Source: Elmis aenea (Eukaryota; Arthropoda; Insecta; Coleoptera; Elmidae). From it: 64,000 nucleotides of DNA. The notes beneath the pieces are model-generated. The model was not told the DNA's origin. It was given only the letters and a program-made list of their open reading frames with translations, and searched no databases. The first letter of the stretch is position 1. Each line of letters begins with the position of its first letter. Positions 24,181-36,283 of this stretch are shown here, piece after piece. Location: NCBI GenBank assembly GCA_947652605.1, contig OX393576.1, positions 62,286,966 to 62,350,965 of the forward strand, given 5' to 3'. The translations under genes were made by a program, and so were the position numbers.

Positions 24181-24719
24181 CTACTCATGTATATGACAGT
24201 TGTCATTTTCTCACTGCCTACTCTACATAAAAGTTTTACTTTCGTCTCTAGTGGCGAAAATAATGTCAATGTCAATTTCAAAATCAAATTGTAAAATAAA
24301 CGATTTTTTAAAGCTTAAACTAATAATTCATTAAAATTGCGTTAATGTTCTAATCAAATAATTCAATTTTAATGTAGCATTTTATATAAAAGCCTAAGAA
24401 TGGTACAACAATTAGCATTAAATATATTTCGTTTGCAGGTTATAATTTTATTTATGTCAATGTCAGTGTGGTGGTGTCGCTATGGAAATGAAATGATTAA
24501 TTAAAACTTTATACATAATAATTGTCATTTGGTTCGTTTACATTAACGTTCGTTTTATAATATAATTTTAATTTTGTAGAAAAAATTTCATTTACGACTC
24601 GAGATAAAATCAGTTTTTTCTTTCGTGAGATTTGCTCACTCGCCGCTTTGTGGCTCGTGAACGAATCTCACCTCACGAAAAAAACTGGACTTTCATCGCT
24701 TGTTGTAAAATATACTATT
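24181..24719 (+). repeat. Dispersed ~530-bp repeat with conserved hairpin (copy 1)
   Basis: Nearly collinear with 62006-62527: CTCACTGCCTACTCTACAT, TAGTGGCGAAAATAATGTCA, TAAAAGCCTAAGAATGGTA and TATTTCGTTTGCAG occur in the same order. Near the 3' end, 24611-24688 can fold: CAGTTTTTTCTTTCGTGAGATT against AATCTCACCTCACGAAAAAAACTG, with a loop holding CTCACTCGCCGCTTTGTGGCTCGTGA. In copy 2 the borders are clean because the repeat interrupts another element, which suggests it is itself mobile. No TIR, coding frame or tRNA-like promoter is seen, so the class is unknown. Confidence 0.75.
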
Positions 24720-25785
24720 GTAACCAAAACTTGGAGTACATGTATTTGAAAATATAATGCCTGGAATTAATTTATTACTATGTTTGACGCCCACAACTTA
24801 TATTTTAGAACAAGGCTTACATAGTAATTAAATTTGAAACAAACCAAATCAACTAAAAGTTGTATGTTAATTTTTGTTTTGAAACACGCCATGAGTTTAG
24901 TACTGTTTTGTTATTAAATGAATGAATCATTAAAAGTTACAATGACAAAACAACGCACATTTGCTAAATTCCTCTCTTAAAATAAACAAATATAATTAGG
25001 TATTGATTCGGAGCCTTTAAATCGCTTTCTGTTGAAACGTAACTTGCGATGTTTTGTATTTCCTATTGTAATTGGTATATTTCAATCGAATAATGGAGCG
25101 AAACCGTAAAACAAAGGAGGTGCGTTTATTACTTTTCTTCAGTTTAATTAAACTTCATTATTTTGTGCTGATGCACAACATTCGTTGCCGATTAAACGAG
25201 GCGAGCTTAGTTTGATAAAATGTTGTTTTTTCGTTTTAGAATTAAGCTAAGTCGTTTAATTCGTCTTTACTTTATTTTGTGCTGGACCTGTCCCAACGAA
25301 TAGTGCAAACAATAGTGTGATAGTGTAATAGTGGTCAAAATACTAGTAAAATAAGTGCTAGTTCGGTCGAGGGAACTGGCCAGTGGGTCGGTTTTAATTA
25401 TGTCCAATTCATTATCAAACAGTATCAAAAAGTGCTACATATTGTTCTTTTAGAATAGATAGTGCACTATCTAGGATGTTAAAAAAAACTTTATTTTCAG
25501 CAAAAGTCTTAACAAAAATGTACGTGTTCTAGATATTAAAATACATGTTAGTTTAATTAAAAAACTACTTTTTTCTGACTAAAAGAGTAACGATTTTCTT
25601 TAAGAAACAATTATTCTTTAAAAACTATAAATAACTACTAATGAACTTTAATTTTGTATCGAATACCTTTACTCAGGTCTTTGCCTTTTTTATTTAAAAA
25701 ATATGAAAATGGGGCTAATATATTTACCTATCGCCTAAAAGCCATAATATTAGTGAATTCTTAAAAAACTGTTTGTTGCCATATA
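24720..25785. other. Apparently single-copy DNA
   Basis: No transposon ends found. The block 25040-25400 is somewhat richer in G+C, with repeated AGTGTGATAGTGTAATAGTGG words followed by AAGTGCTAGTTCGGTCGAGG, a composition like insect 5' UTRs. I see neither a convincing promoter nor a splice donor, so it is left unassigned. Confidence 0.35.
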
Positions 25786-26508
25786 CAGGGTGACCCACTA
25801 TTGGGATGGTGTAAACTGTAAGAGCTACAAAGAAATTACAGAATTTGTTTTCCTTTCTGAGACCTAATCAGTGGTGCTTCAATGTTTTCAAATAGTTTCA
25901 TGACACGCTAGATAATAAACAAAAATCAAAATGGGCTTCTTTTAGTTTATTCCACGCCTAGTAGGCTTTGTTTGTGTTTTGCTTACATTCTTTAATTATT
26001 TTATCCATTAGAATTAGATCCTGTGTGCTTCTACCAGGTCTGCACCAAATTCATGGCACTCTTCAGCTTCATACAGACTTTTTGATGAATTTTATTTGGT
26101 TCTAGCTAAATTTCACAATAAATACATTAAACCGTATATTAGGGAAAACAATGCTAATTCATGACGTCATAGCCAACTGTGGTTTCCATTTAAAAAATGG
26201 CAAGTTTGTAATTTATCTAAGAATTTAAACAACATTGAAACAAACAAATCATTTTACAGTACGCAAAAAATCTACAACTTTCTTCCCAAAAATATTTTCG
26301 TACAATCAAGTATAACCGAATTAACGACGATTTAAAAAATGCCCATTTTGATTTTTGTTAACTATCTAGCGTGCCATGGAACTTTTTTAAAACATTGAAG
26401 CATCACCGAATGGGTCTCAGAAACGGGAACAATTTGTGTAATTTCAACTTCTTTGTAGGTCTTACAGTTAACGAGATCTCAATAGTGGCCCTTTTATGTG
26501 GAACCCTG
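25786..26508. mobile_element. TIR element (CAGGGTGACCCACTATTGGGAT), copy 1
   Basis: The left end CAGGGTGACCCACTATTGGG pairs with the right end CAATAGTGGCCCTTTTATGTGGAACCCTG. Arms match further in: GAGCTACAAAGAAATTACAGAA with the right-arm AATTTCAACTTCTTTGTAGGTC, GACACGCTAGATAATAAAC with AACTATCTAGCGTGCC. The core has the shared block GCCAACTGTGGTTTCCATTT. Near the left core, 25937-26070 is a foreign insert from an RTE element. A second copy is at 53805-55339. Confidence 0.8.
25937..26070 (-). pseudogene. RTE reverse-transcriptase scrap inside TIR element
   Basis: TTTTAGTTTATTCCACGCC and TTGTGTTTTGCTTACATTCT match the segment of the RTE copy that codes for IIKECKQNTKKAYWGWNKLK (58890-58970 region), same strand. 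A stop replaces the tryptophan codon in this copy. Only ~130 bases are present and they interrupt the left core of the host palindrome. Confidence 0.65.
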
Positions 26509-27374
26509 TATATTTACATATATTTAAATTCATGGAAACGTGTGCAAATTTAGTAGACCCAATCAGTATTTTTAAATCGATTATAAACCCTTAAATTTTT
26601 TAAAACAAAGACAATAAACTTACACTTTTACGAAAACAGCCTGCATTTGATATTTGATTATTTAAGTGCTCAAATTCTACAAAGTATTAATTAAACATGC
26701 CTAACCCGCTGGTGATAAATAGGATAGTAGTCGGACTTCTGAGTTGTGAATAGTTGAGAAAGGAATAACATTGCGAAAAACTAAAAAACAGTTGGTAAAA
26801 TGGCTTACGTTCTAGTGTTATTGTAGCCTGCAGCGTCGTTACTTCAGAGATAAATTTTATGACACACCAAGAGTTGGTTGGTTTAAAATTTGAGATATCA
26901 CCTCGTTTTCCCTACGTTTGCATGAACACATTCTTTTCTAAATCTCGCTGGCGTAAAATAAATCTACAACACAGTCAATAGATTACTCGTATCTCTCCTT
27001 ACGCAAACTCGCTTATAAACAACAAAAAGTTTAATTGTAGGGTATAAAATTAATGTTCATAAGTTAATCTAAAACCGAAATTACCAATAACGTTTGCACA
27101 ATGAAAACTATTTGATTGGAAATATACAAACGTCCAAGCCAATATACATTAACATGGCTTTTTGTGCAAATTGAACGGTAAAATACAAACATGTATTGTA
27201 ATTGCGTGTGTTCAATGAGCAAATTACAACATGGCGCAATCAACTGTTTATAAATATACGGTTTTGTATAAAGTGAACAGTTTTGCAGTCAACATCATTT
27301 ATAATTTTGCATATATACTAACTTCTGTGAAAAATAAACAGGTTGTATTCGAGGCACAACAATCATGATATTTA
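26509..27374. other. AT-rich DNA, no gene seen
   Basis: A TATAAA word in GTTTTGTATAAAGTGAACAG (about 27260) is followed about 24 bases later by GCAGTC, an arrangement like a weak TATA/initiator pair. In DNA this rich in A+T such words arise by chance and no transcript or coding exon follows, so a promoter is not claimed. Confidence 0.3.
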
Positions 27375-28565
27375 TAACTGTTTACTTTTATTATACATTA
27401 AAGTAGGTTGTTTTTAAGTTTTGTCACGTTGACATTTCCAAAAGTCAATATGACATTTTAGTTATATTCTAAAGCTGTGTTGCAAATTAAAAATGCCTAA
27501 ATTATTTGAAGAAAATTTTAAGAAAAGATAATCCAGAGTTTACAAATGACCTAATTTTTCCAAATTGTGGAATATATTTAATGTAAAGTATTATATTAAA
27601 ATTTGGCTACATAAACTATTATAAAATTATATTTTAGGTTGAAAGAAGTTTTATCATAAAATTTTCGGTCAAGACAATTTAGAAAATTATTATCCTTTTC
27701 GGACCATACATTTAGAAAAGAGCTGCAACAACTTATTTGGCAATATAATTCAAAACATAAATATTGTACTTTACGAAATTTATCCAATCAAAATTTAAAA
27801 AAAAAATCCTATAATTTAAAAAATTCGAAGCAAGATACTCAAATGTTCTCCTACAAAAACGTGATTTAAAAAAATTGTTGAGATTGAGATAAAAAAAAAT
27901 CTCGCCAGTATCTAAAGAATTATACCTGTCATTGAATTTTTGTACTAACGAAACGCTAGAAAATTTAAAAAAATGCCTTAATATACAGACGCAATCCAAA
28001 AATGTATTATCTAATCTAGAGGCCAATGAAAAGAAGAATGCGCGAATAACCAAACTTACGTATAACTATCTTTATATTTGTTGTATAGATTTATGTTTGT
28101 GTATTATATATTAATGTATTACATTACTCGATACATGTATTTTGAGTCCTCAAAACTAATACAATTGTTTTAAACCGACATTAATACCGGTATTCCAGCA
28201 TTATTTGCAAAAAATATTGAATATCAATCAGCAGTATATTTTTGGTCTGTTGGTCACGAGTTGGTTCATTTTATGGTTTTAAAATTAAACAGAGACCAAT
28301 TTTAAATATAATTGGGATCGTTTGGTTAAGAGAAAAAAAAAATGGAAATCATAACAAGAAACACCTAAAAAGACGAATTGCAAAATACATTACAGTATTT
28401 GCTATCTTATTTTCCAATTTCCAAATTTTATGTTACTGGCAACGTTGTTTTGTAAATGATTAAAATTATAACCTAAAATGCTTAAAGTGTCAAAATATAT
28501 ACAGAGTGGAATCTGTCACCCTAACATAGCCAACTTTAATGTATAATAAAAGTAAACTGTATATT
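27375..28565. mobile_element. 1.2-kb element bounded by inverted repeats
   Basis: GTTTACTTTTATTATACATT with AAAGTAGG at the left pairs with CCAACTTTAATGTATAATAAAAGTAAAC at the right. The interior holds overlapping frames on both strands (27596-28114) of low complexity; none has a recognised domain, though their length in such AT-rich DNA suggests decayed coding sequence. Family unknown. Confidence 0.55.
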
Positions 28566-29627
28566 TCATCAAATCAAATTTCCAAAAAAAAATATGATTT
28601 GTTGCATTTTAGTTATCGTTGTGATTTACCGCTAAAACCTTTTAATTTTAAATAAAATGTATAGCTAACTTGCCAACACATATTCTTTCTTGCAAACTTA
28701 TTATGTGCAGCAACATTAGTGATGGTCTTAATATTTTTTTAAATACGTATTTGTTTGCATTATTTTAATTAACATTGTTGCTAATAATATACCGAATAAT
28801 AAACTTGTCTAGGTTGTTAACAGCTATGTTAAACAAAATTCTCTGTTGAATTGGAATGTACTCAAGCGAATACAATGGGCACTTGGATAATTATATTTCA
28901 TTCCGGTTTCAATTTCCGTATTGTTGTAATGTGTGATACGTTGTAAATTTGTGCTATAAATAAATTTGAGTGCAAATAATATTATTTGTAATATTGTAAT
29001 ACGAAATTATTGTTTAAGGGAATGCAACTGTTAAAAATTTTATTAGATCAACGAAATATTGGCATTAGAGAGCAACAATAAATACATATGTATTTTTAAT
29101 TATTTCGATAGCTTTCTGAATTAAATATTTGGGAAACATTTAAAATTCAAAAAAAGATAATATTTTAATTAAACATTGAACTACGCAGCGTTTATAATTT
29201 CCAAAATCCTATTTAAAAGCCTGTATGTTGAAGGAAGTGTTCATACATGTTTCGTAATTTATACAACTTCACTAACACCCATTAAACTTGTAACACAGTA
29301 GTTACACCGTTTGCTTAGCTAAAATATTATTGATATAAGTAAAAAACAGTCTGCTCTGGGGATGGGAGGGCAAATAATAAACGAGGACGATAATGTATCC
29401 TCAAGTTTATTTATTCACGTGGTTGCACTTGTGTTGGATTTTGAAACTGCTTGGATAAATGGTTTCCAAGTGGGTAAACAAATTCTAAGATATGTCGGAT
29501 TTTCTGTTATAAGCCGGTGATTTTACCATACGGTTGGGCAGACACCAAAGTAGTTAATTGTGAGTGAGATATTACAATAATTTATCTAGTAAAATGTACA
29601 ATAGAGCTTCTTTTGGAGCCCATAAGG
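28566..29627. other. AT-rich DNA, no gene seen
   Basis: No coding domains, repeats or transposon ends recognised. Confidence 0.4.
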
Positions 29628-29917
29628 CAGGGGTGGCGAACCTATGGCACGAGTGCCACAGCTGGCACCTGGAATAATTTTATTGGCACGCAAAAGAATT
29701 ATTAGTTGCTTTTCTAAAATTATTGTAAAATAATTAATTTTTTTTAATAATGAATTAATATCACCAAATTATATTTATAAAAAAAAATACATATATTTTG
29801 TTTCGAAACTATGCGAACCTCAAACAAAATTACAAGTATTTAAACGAGATATTGCTTCTCATGCCTTCAAATATTTTCCAATTTTTTTTATAGAAATATA
29901 GAATTAATTTAATTTCA

Positions 29918-30340
29918 TTGACTGAAGACTTAACCGCAGCTATAGTATCAATAATAGATGAATTTTTTTCGCGATTTTCCCAATTCAAAAATTTTGAAGA
30001 AATTTCAAAATTTGTAATTTACCCAGACATAATCAAAGTTGATGAACTTGATTTGGAAATTTTTGAATTAGAAAATTTTGAAATGCAATTAATTGATTTT
30101 CAATCAAGTGCAATTTGGAGGCAAAAGTTTATTGTTTTAAGGGAAAATATAGAGCTTATGGAAAGGAAACGTTTGGAGGAAAAAATAAACAATAATGCTA
30201 CAAGCAAAATTATTAATGCCTGGCAAACGATTCCAGAAGAGTTCAAATCTTTAAAGAAATTAGCGTCAGCTATTTTAACAATATTTTCTCCACATATGCA
30301 TGTGAGTCACTGTTTTACGAATGAGTTTGATAAGAAATAA
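29918..30340 (+). pseudogene. hAT transposase C-terminal fragment
   Basis: The open frame starts in mid-protein (TTG, no ATG) and runs 140 codons to a TAA. It shows the features of the C-terminal part of hAT transposases related to the vertebrate GTF2IRD2 and ZMYM-like domesticated proteins: EFFSRFSQFKNFEE near residues 15-28, then ENFEMQLIDFQSSAIWRQKF around 52-71, and the dimerisation helix SLKKLASAILTIFSPHMHVS around 110-129 followed by CFTNEF. In active relatives the last block reads roughly LA-x-I-x-I-FGSTYxCE-x-x-FS; here FGST is altered to FSPH. The catalytic N-terminal parts are missing, so the fragment is not functional. Confidence 0.8.
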
Positions 30341-30359
30341 ATTCAGAAATACATTAACG

Positions 30360-30615
30360 CAGTGGTTTCCAACCTTTTTGTACCTCCGCCCCCCTTTTTT
30401 ATAAAAAAAAATATTGCGCCCCCCTCACTTTTCGTAACAATCTATTTCATAATAATTATTTAATGGGCTTCAAAACAAAATACCATATTTTGTAAAAATA
30501 AGGTTTTTTTTGTTTGTTTGTATTCAAAAATGAAGTTTGGTAACAGCTGCGTGCCCCCCTTACAATAGTCTCGCGCCCCCCTAGGGGGTCGCGCCCCACA
30601 GGTTGGAAACCACTG
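30360..30615. mobile_element. 256-bp hAT MITE (CAGTGGTTTCCAACC)
   Basis: Starts CAGTGGTTTCCAACCTTTTT and ends GGTTGGAAACCACTG, with perfect 8-bp duplication CATTAACG (30352-30359 and 30616-30623). The interior has C-runs such as CCGCCCCCCTT and GCGCCCCCCTAGGGGG. It inserted 20 bases after the transposase stop codon of the surrounding hAT remnant. Confidence 0.93.
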
Positions 30616-31035
30616 CATTAACGGATGAATCTAGTTCAGGAAGCATTTTATTAAAAGTAACGAAATACCAACCTGATATAAAAAAACTTAACAAAAAGTA
30701 GTCAACAACAAAAATCGCATTAAAAATTCATAATATAATACTTATTGTAGGTACATACGTATTAATTAATGTTGTTTAAAAAGTAAACACATGAAATGTG
30801 CAAGTATTATTTTTGTGTAATTATATCTTCTTTCTATTGGTACCTAAAATATTTAATATTTCTTTTAAAATTTAGTTATGTTTCTTTAGTTATTGTTTTA
30901 CAAATTTCTGTTAGTCAATAATAAATATTTATTTAATACAAATATTGTAATATTTACTCTTCATCTCCTCACAATCAGTAATGTTTTCTTTTAGTTCATT
31001 GCAAAAGTTACCTGGCACGCCAGCATTTCAAAATG

Positions 31036-32450
31036 TGAAATTTTAAAAAACTTGCACCTGGACATTAAAAAGTTCGTATAAAGTTTAAAGTTAATTTCCT
31101 CAGTTAAAACATTTTTAAAAGTGCAAAAACTAAACATTTTAAATTTTTGATGACCTTTTTTTAATCGTCATTTAAACCAGCTGACGGTCAGTAATAGCTA
31201 TTCAGTATGTGAATTTAATGTATGTTTTTCCGAGAAATATTAAAAAACTATCCCAAAACCCAAAACAAAATAATATACATCCACAAAACAACATTGTATT
31301 TTAATATCTTTGAAAACAAGTTAAAAATAGGCACTGACATAGTAAGATTGATTAAAGCCGGCTTACTCTTGAAAAATACGAAACACTGTCGTGATCTCAG
31401 TGTATCCGACATTTTATGCGCTTCCTAACATTCAGTTTTGCAAAATGTGTACATTAGAAATAATGTTTACTATGTTTTAAATTTAAAATCGTTAAAAATT
31501 GCGCAATAATGAAGTATCGTGTAAGCTTTCATTTTAATTTTGATGTGGACATTCTTTTCTATCCAGTAGAAACGTGGATACATTAGTATATTTCTCGTTA
31601 ATATAGTTTTGAATGAATTAGAGTTTATATCACATCACTTCGTATGTTTTAATTATAACGTTTAATCAAAAGAATACCGGTTCAATAGGAGACTGCAATA
31701 AAGAAGAGATTACTAAACGATTACAGTTGCATCCATTCTACAATAGATTTTCAATGTTCATAAAGTTCTATAGAAATTCCGTGTAGTTGGTTGGCAGTAC
31801 TGTTTTGTAGTTACTTAACGTGGTGCACTAGTGTTGATTACTTTTCTAAATTGTATACACCTTATTACAGCAAATGCATGGTGATATAATTACATCCTTT
31901 TACGAAAGCTTGAGGCTGTATTCAATGCACTTCAAAATGATAAAATAATTGCAGTTGAATATTAAGAGTTGCTACTGCAAAACTGCATTTAAAATCATAG
32001 CTCTTTGTATTTATAAGTAAAATTTTCTTTGAATAATAAAGACAACATAATATAAAAATATTAGTAACCACTTGTAGAAATTATCAATAAATAGACAATA
32101 ACTCGAAAAATATTAGTTTTGTAACTTAGACAAGTTCAGTAACTATAAGGAAATGTAAAAAATAGAGAGTGTTGTAAAAAAATATTTGTTTATGTTTAAA
32201 ATTAAGCTAAATAGACAGAAGACAACAAACACTGTGTATCATTTTGAAAGCTTAAGTATTTAGAAGTCACTATAACAATATTGTTAACCAAACACTTAAA
32301 ATATTTTGCACTGACTTTGTTAAATCACTATTTCCGTCAATATTAATAAAAAGACAACGTTAATAACTCAAAAACGATTGTTTTTAAGTACAAATATCCT
32401 TTAAATTTCTGCAAGAGAATTTAATTTGATATTTAAAATCTTAAAATATA
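31036..32450. other. AT-rich DNA, no gene seen
   Basis: A 68-codon frame (31222-31428, +) lacks any recognisable domain. No repeats with definable ends. Confidence 0.4.
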
Positions 32451-32640
32451 CAGGGTGTTGCATTGAAATTAAAAGATTGCATATTGATGCACGCAACAAA
32501 ACACTTGGTATAGCTGGAAATCATTTTAGGTTATGTAACTCATGAACTCATACTAATTTGGTTTGGAAATTGTTTTTCTGTTTTGAATATTAAACCAGAT
32601 ATGAAGGAAATCCGCACTTGTATACTTCTATGAATTTAGG
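32451..32640 (+). mobile_element. Single CAGGGTG end fragment
   Basis: A TA-flanked end CAGGGTGTTGCATTGAAATT begins here; no inverted partner is found before or after the foldback at 32656. It is interpreted as the left end of a truncated Tc1/mariner-type element, perhaps cut by the foldback insertion. Confidence 0.45.
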
Positions 32641-32655
32641 GTAAAATAATGGGTA

Positions 32656-33445
32656 AGTCATTCATATCTGGAATATTCAAATACGGAATGTTCAAATCTG
32701 GAAAGTGCAACGTTAGAATCATTCAAAGTTTGAACCATTCAACGCTGGGATCACTCAACGCAAGAATCATGCGACGATGGAACCATGCAACACAGAAATC
32801 GTTCATCGCTGGAACGCTCAAATCTGAAATCCAGAAATGAAGAATTTTTGCTGCCCTCTATGTTACAACAGCCAAAGTATAATATAATTACAGAACACTT
32901 CGTTTTATATTTTGTCCTAACTATTGTACAGTGGAACATAAAAACATCGTGTTAATGTTTCTTAACGGCTACGAATGTGGGCAAAGTTGCGTAATTATAA
33001 TGTTTAGTCAATTCCAAAAAAAAACTTACGAAAAAAAAATGCACATGCGATATGATAATGTTAAAATTCACTCGAGTAGTTTTTTATGCAAAAATAATTT
33101 GAACGTGCCTTTTCACAAGTTTTGTTATTGATTTTTGTAAGTTACTTTAACACCATGTTTTTATCTTTCACCATACAATAGTTAAGACACAATATAAAAC
33201 GAAGTGTTCTGTAATTATATTATTCTTTGGCTGTTGTAATGTAGAGGGCAGCAAAAATTCTTAATTTTTGGATTCCAGATTTGAGCGTTTCAGCGATGAA
33301 CAATTCCAGAGTTGCAAGGTTTCATCGTTGCATGATTCCTGCGTCGAGTGATCCAGCAATGAACGATTCAAACTTTAAATGATTCTATGGGTGCATTTTC
33401 CAGATTTAAACATTCCATATTTGAATGTTCCAGCTTTTGAATAGC
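32656..33445. mobile_element. Foldback element whose arms contain 15-16-bp tandem sub-repeats
   Basis: Two arms of about 300 bases (32656-32958 and 33141-33445) are reverse complements at roughly 85 percent by eye, around a spacer of about 180 bases. The outer half of each arm is a run of about ten degenerate units of 14-17 bases with the theme GAATCATTCAACGCTG (for example AATATTCAAATACGG, AATGTTCAAATCTGG, AACCATTCAACGCTGG, GATCACTCAACGCAAG). The inner half is unique, including TTTTGCTGCCCTCTA and AGAACACTTCGTTTTATATT. Arms made of sub-repeats are the hallmark of Drosophila FB and Galileo-type elements. The overlapping short frames carry no domain. Target duplication not identified. Confidence 0.8.
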
Positions 33446-34652
33446 TTGAATTCCTGTGTGTCAATTATATTAATGGGAGTTTTACCAAATTGTCGCAGTT
33501 GTACAACAGGGGATAGTTTGAAAAATCAACGTAACAGAATGGCTCCCACTTAGTGGTCAATATTTCTTGTGTTGTGAAATAATTGTCACAAATGCGGTCG
33601 GTTGGTGCAAACCGAGAGAAGAATCGAGTAAAAAGTCTAGCGTTAGTAACAAGTTGATGGTGCGAACGACAAAGACTGATTGTCTGTATTCGAAACGAGG
33701 AATGGAAACAAATTGACCGGTCTGAGGTATAGGTGCGAGCTTTTCCTTTTGCTACCGGAAATAAGGCCGCGTAACATATGTGTGTGCCACAATGAAATGC
33801 ATTAAAAAGGGCAAATTATTCATTGCTTAAAAATACCCGACTGCTTTTCCTGATCGTATGGGAATCAATATCTTTCACCACAACAGGTTTAGGCACAGTT
33901 GCTGGATGTAACTTTTGAGAGCGTTTAGGTATTTCGACTAAATTATAATTGATTAACAGAATTTTGAATTACAGTCGACAGGAATTTACAACTAATCAAT
34001 TAATGACTTTAAATCGTATTTGTACGCTTGTTAATTAATGAAATCACTCATGCGTTTTAAAGTGTTAAATTAACCAGATATCTGCGCTTCATTATTGTAA
34101 TTTTTAAAAAATACGTTGATATTTCGCTGGCATGAAACAAGGGGCGAAAAATCGAATCGATACTAAATCGTAGCAATTCAAAAACTTTAAAAATTAAATA
34201 AGCTGGGGTAACACACTGTAATTTAAAAAATTCAAATTAATAATATAATAAACAAATTATTGATTAGTCTAAACGTAACCATTCAATTTTAAAAGTTTTA
34301 AAAATGCAATATTAATTTATTAATGCATCAACATGAAGTTTTAATTTGATTTTTTTTTACTGTGCTAATATAAAAGTTATTTGTATAAAATGTATTAGAG
34401 TTTGATAAGTATCTAATAGCAATGGATTTTGGACAAACAGCAAGTTTTGGAAATGTTTTTTTGTAGTAGGTAATAGTTATATAAAATGTATAGAAACATC
34501 TGCTCAACCAAACGTATCCTGCATTTGTTTATAAACAAAGTTAAAGAATTTTTGGGAAATGTAATGTTTAAATTTACCATAAATATTAATTTTGTAAATT
34601 AAAATTCAGTTTAGAATTTCATGGCAATTGAAATATGCAAGTATTGTGTGTA
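33446..34652. other. Apparently single-copy DNA
   Basis: No transposon ends recognised. 33580-33790 is richer in G+C (for example GTGCAAACCGAGAGAAGAATCG and CCGGAAATAAGGCCGCG) and unique in the window. No coding domain. Confidence 0.35.
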
Positions 34653-35771
34653 CAGGATGGTCCAAATTCGATAGGATGACATGGGTATCTCGCTTAATAG
34701 ACAAGAACGGTTAAAATGACCAAAATGTGCAGTTTTGTGGGACAAACTTATAACCGTTTTTAAAAATATTCTATAATTTCCAGTTTTTGAGTTATTAAGT
34801 GAAAAAAACTGTTTTCTTGTCATATTTATAAGGTGTTATATATCCCTTGTTGTTCTTAGTATCACAAAAATGTATGAAGAGTATTTTTGGATGTTTATTG
34901 TAGATTTTGATACTACCAAAAAAAAAATTTACACTTGCCGTTAAAAAGTTATGACACAAACTTAGTTTTTTTTTTAATGGAAGCTATAGTTGGCTATGAC
35001 CTATTTTAATTTTTAATAGTTAAATCCTATTAAATAAATAATCTTAATTCCTTATTTTTTCCCATTCCAAATATATAAGGGTTGATGTATTTATTTTTAA
35101 AAATAAGCAAGTAACAAGGTTTATTAATTTTTTTAATATAAACATAGGTAAAAACAGAAAGTAGTCCGTGAAATCAAAAAATAAACAATATTTAAACAAA
35201 AGATAAACAAAAATATAAGTCAGAATCAGCAGTTTTTAAAATGTGAAAAATACGAATAGGTACAATTTAATTATAATAATTGACTCTGAAGCAAAAGTGT
35301 ATTGCAAAACCTAACTATCCATAAACTAAAAAACTAAATCCTTTTAAATAACCGTTGGGATATGGTACCACATCAGTTTTATAAGGTTTTACACTTAATT
35401 TTTTATTTTTTTTTGTTCTTACAGCCTACTTTTTGTTTTGGTCATTAAAGTTTCCATTAAAAAAAAAGGCTGTGTCATAACTTTTTAACGGCGAGTGTAA
35501 AAGCTTTTCTCTTAACACTTAGTAGTACCGTCAAAGTCTACATATAAATATACAAAAATAATCTTCATAAATTTTTACCATATTTGGAACAATAAGGGAG
35601 ATATGACACATAATAAATATGACTAGAAAACAGTTTTTCGCTAATAACTCAAAAACTGGAAATAAAAGAATATTTTTGAAAACGGTTATAGGTTTTTCCC
35701 ATAAAACTGCTTATTTTTGGTAATTCAACCGTTTCTCTATCTTGTCTATTAAGCGAATTTGGACCACCCTG
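34653..35771. mobile_element. TIR element (CAGGATGGTCCAAATTCGAT), copy 1
   Basis: CAGGATGGTCCAAATTCGAT pairs with GCGAATTTGGACCACCCTG at the right, flanked by TA. TCTCGCTTAATAGACAAGAACGG pairs with CCGTTTCTCTATCTTGTCTATTAAGCGA, and CCAGTTTTTGAGTTATTAAGTG with GCTAATAACTCAAAAACTGG. The interior contains AATGGAAGCTATAGTTGGCTATGACC, shared with several other TIR families here. A second copy is at 61357-62671. No transposase. Confidence 0.85.
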
Positions 35772-36283
35772 TACTACTTAAGAATTCAACCTAGAGTATA
35801 GGTTCATTACAAACAAAATATTGTCATCTGTTATAGCTTTTAAATTTTTTTAAATTGACGTAAAATGTTTTACTAACTTTATATCAAATATAAAAAGGAT
35901 ATTCAGAGCTGGCTTGTTAAAACATGACTAATAACTCCGAAACGAGTTTAATTATGTGCACGAATAAGTTTAAATCAAAATACCTTACTTTTTTATGAAC
36001 AATATCTTCCAGAATTGCTGAGTCTATTTTAAAACGTTTTTTATTAAAAATATTACATAATGTGGACCTTACTGATAAAAAAGTTTTATAACTAACCTAG
36101 TATTGCTATAAGAGATCTCTTATAGAAATAATTAGCGATTAGAGAATAATTAGATAATTCAATCATTTATGAAACAGTTTAGAACTATTTTGCTAGGTTA
36201 AATATAATTTTAATCACCGACAGTCAATTCAAGCACATAATTTTTTAACAATCTGGAATTATTAAATTTAAAAAGATACTTAC
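35772..36283 (-). other. Intron downstream of the CUB exon
   Basis: On the minus strand this begins with the splice donor GTAAGT (36283-36278) right after the CUB exon. No further coding exon is recognisable before the transposon at 35771. Confidence 0.6.

Larger units (their letters stand above)
29628..31035 (+). mobile_element. hAT element remnant (CAGGGGTGGCGAACC end) with transposase fragment
   Basis: The left end CAGGGGTGGCGAACCTATGG is followed by GCACGAGTGCCACAGCTGGCACC, typical of a widespread hAT group. An 140-codon transposase piece lies at 29918-30340. Near 31011-31035 the words CCTGGCACGCCAGCATTTC resemble the inner part of the expected right end, but the outer CCACCCCTG terminus is absent, so the copy is 3'-truncated and no target duplication can be shown. 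A MITE (30360-30615) sits just after the coding fragment. Confidence 0.8.

Noticed and set aside
32649..32840. 63-codon frame with repeating residues
   Set aside because: It simply reads through the 15-16-bp sub-repeats of the foldback arm.
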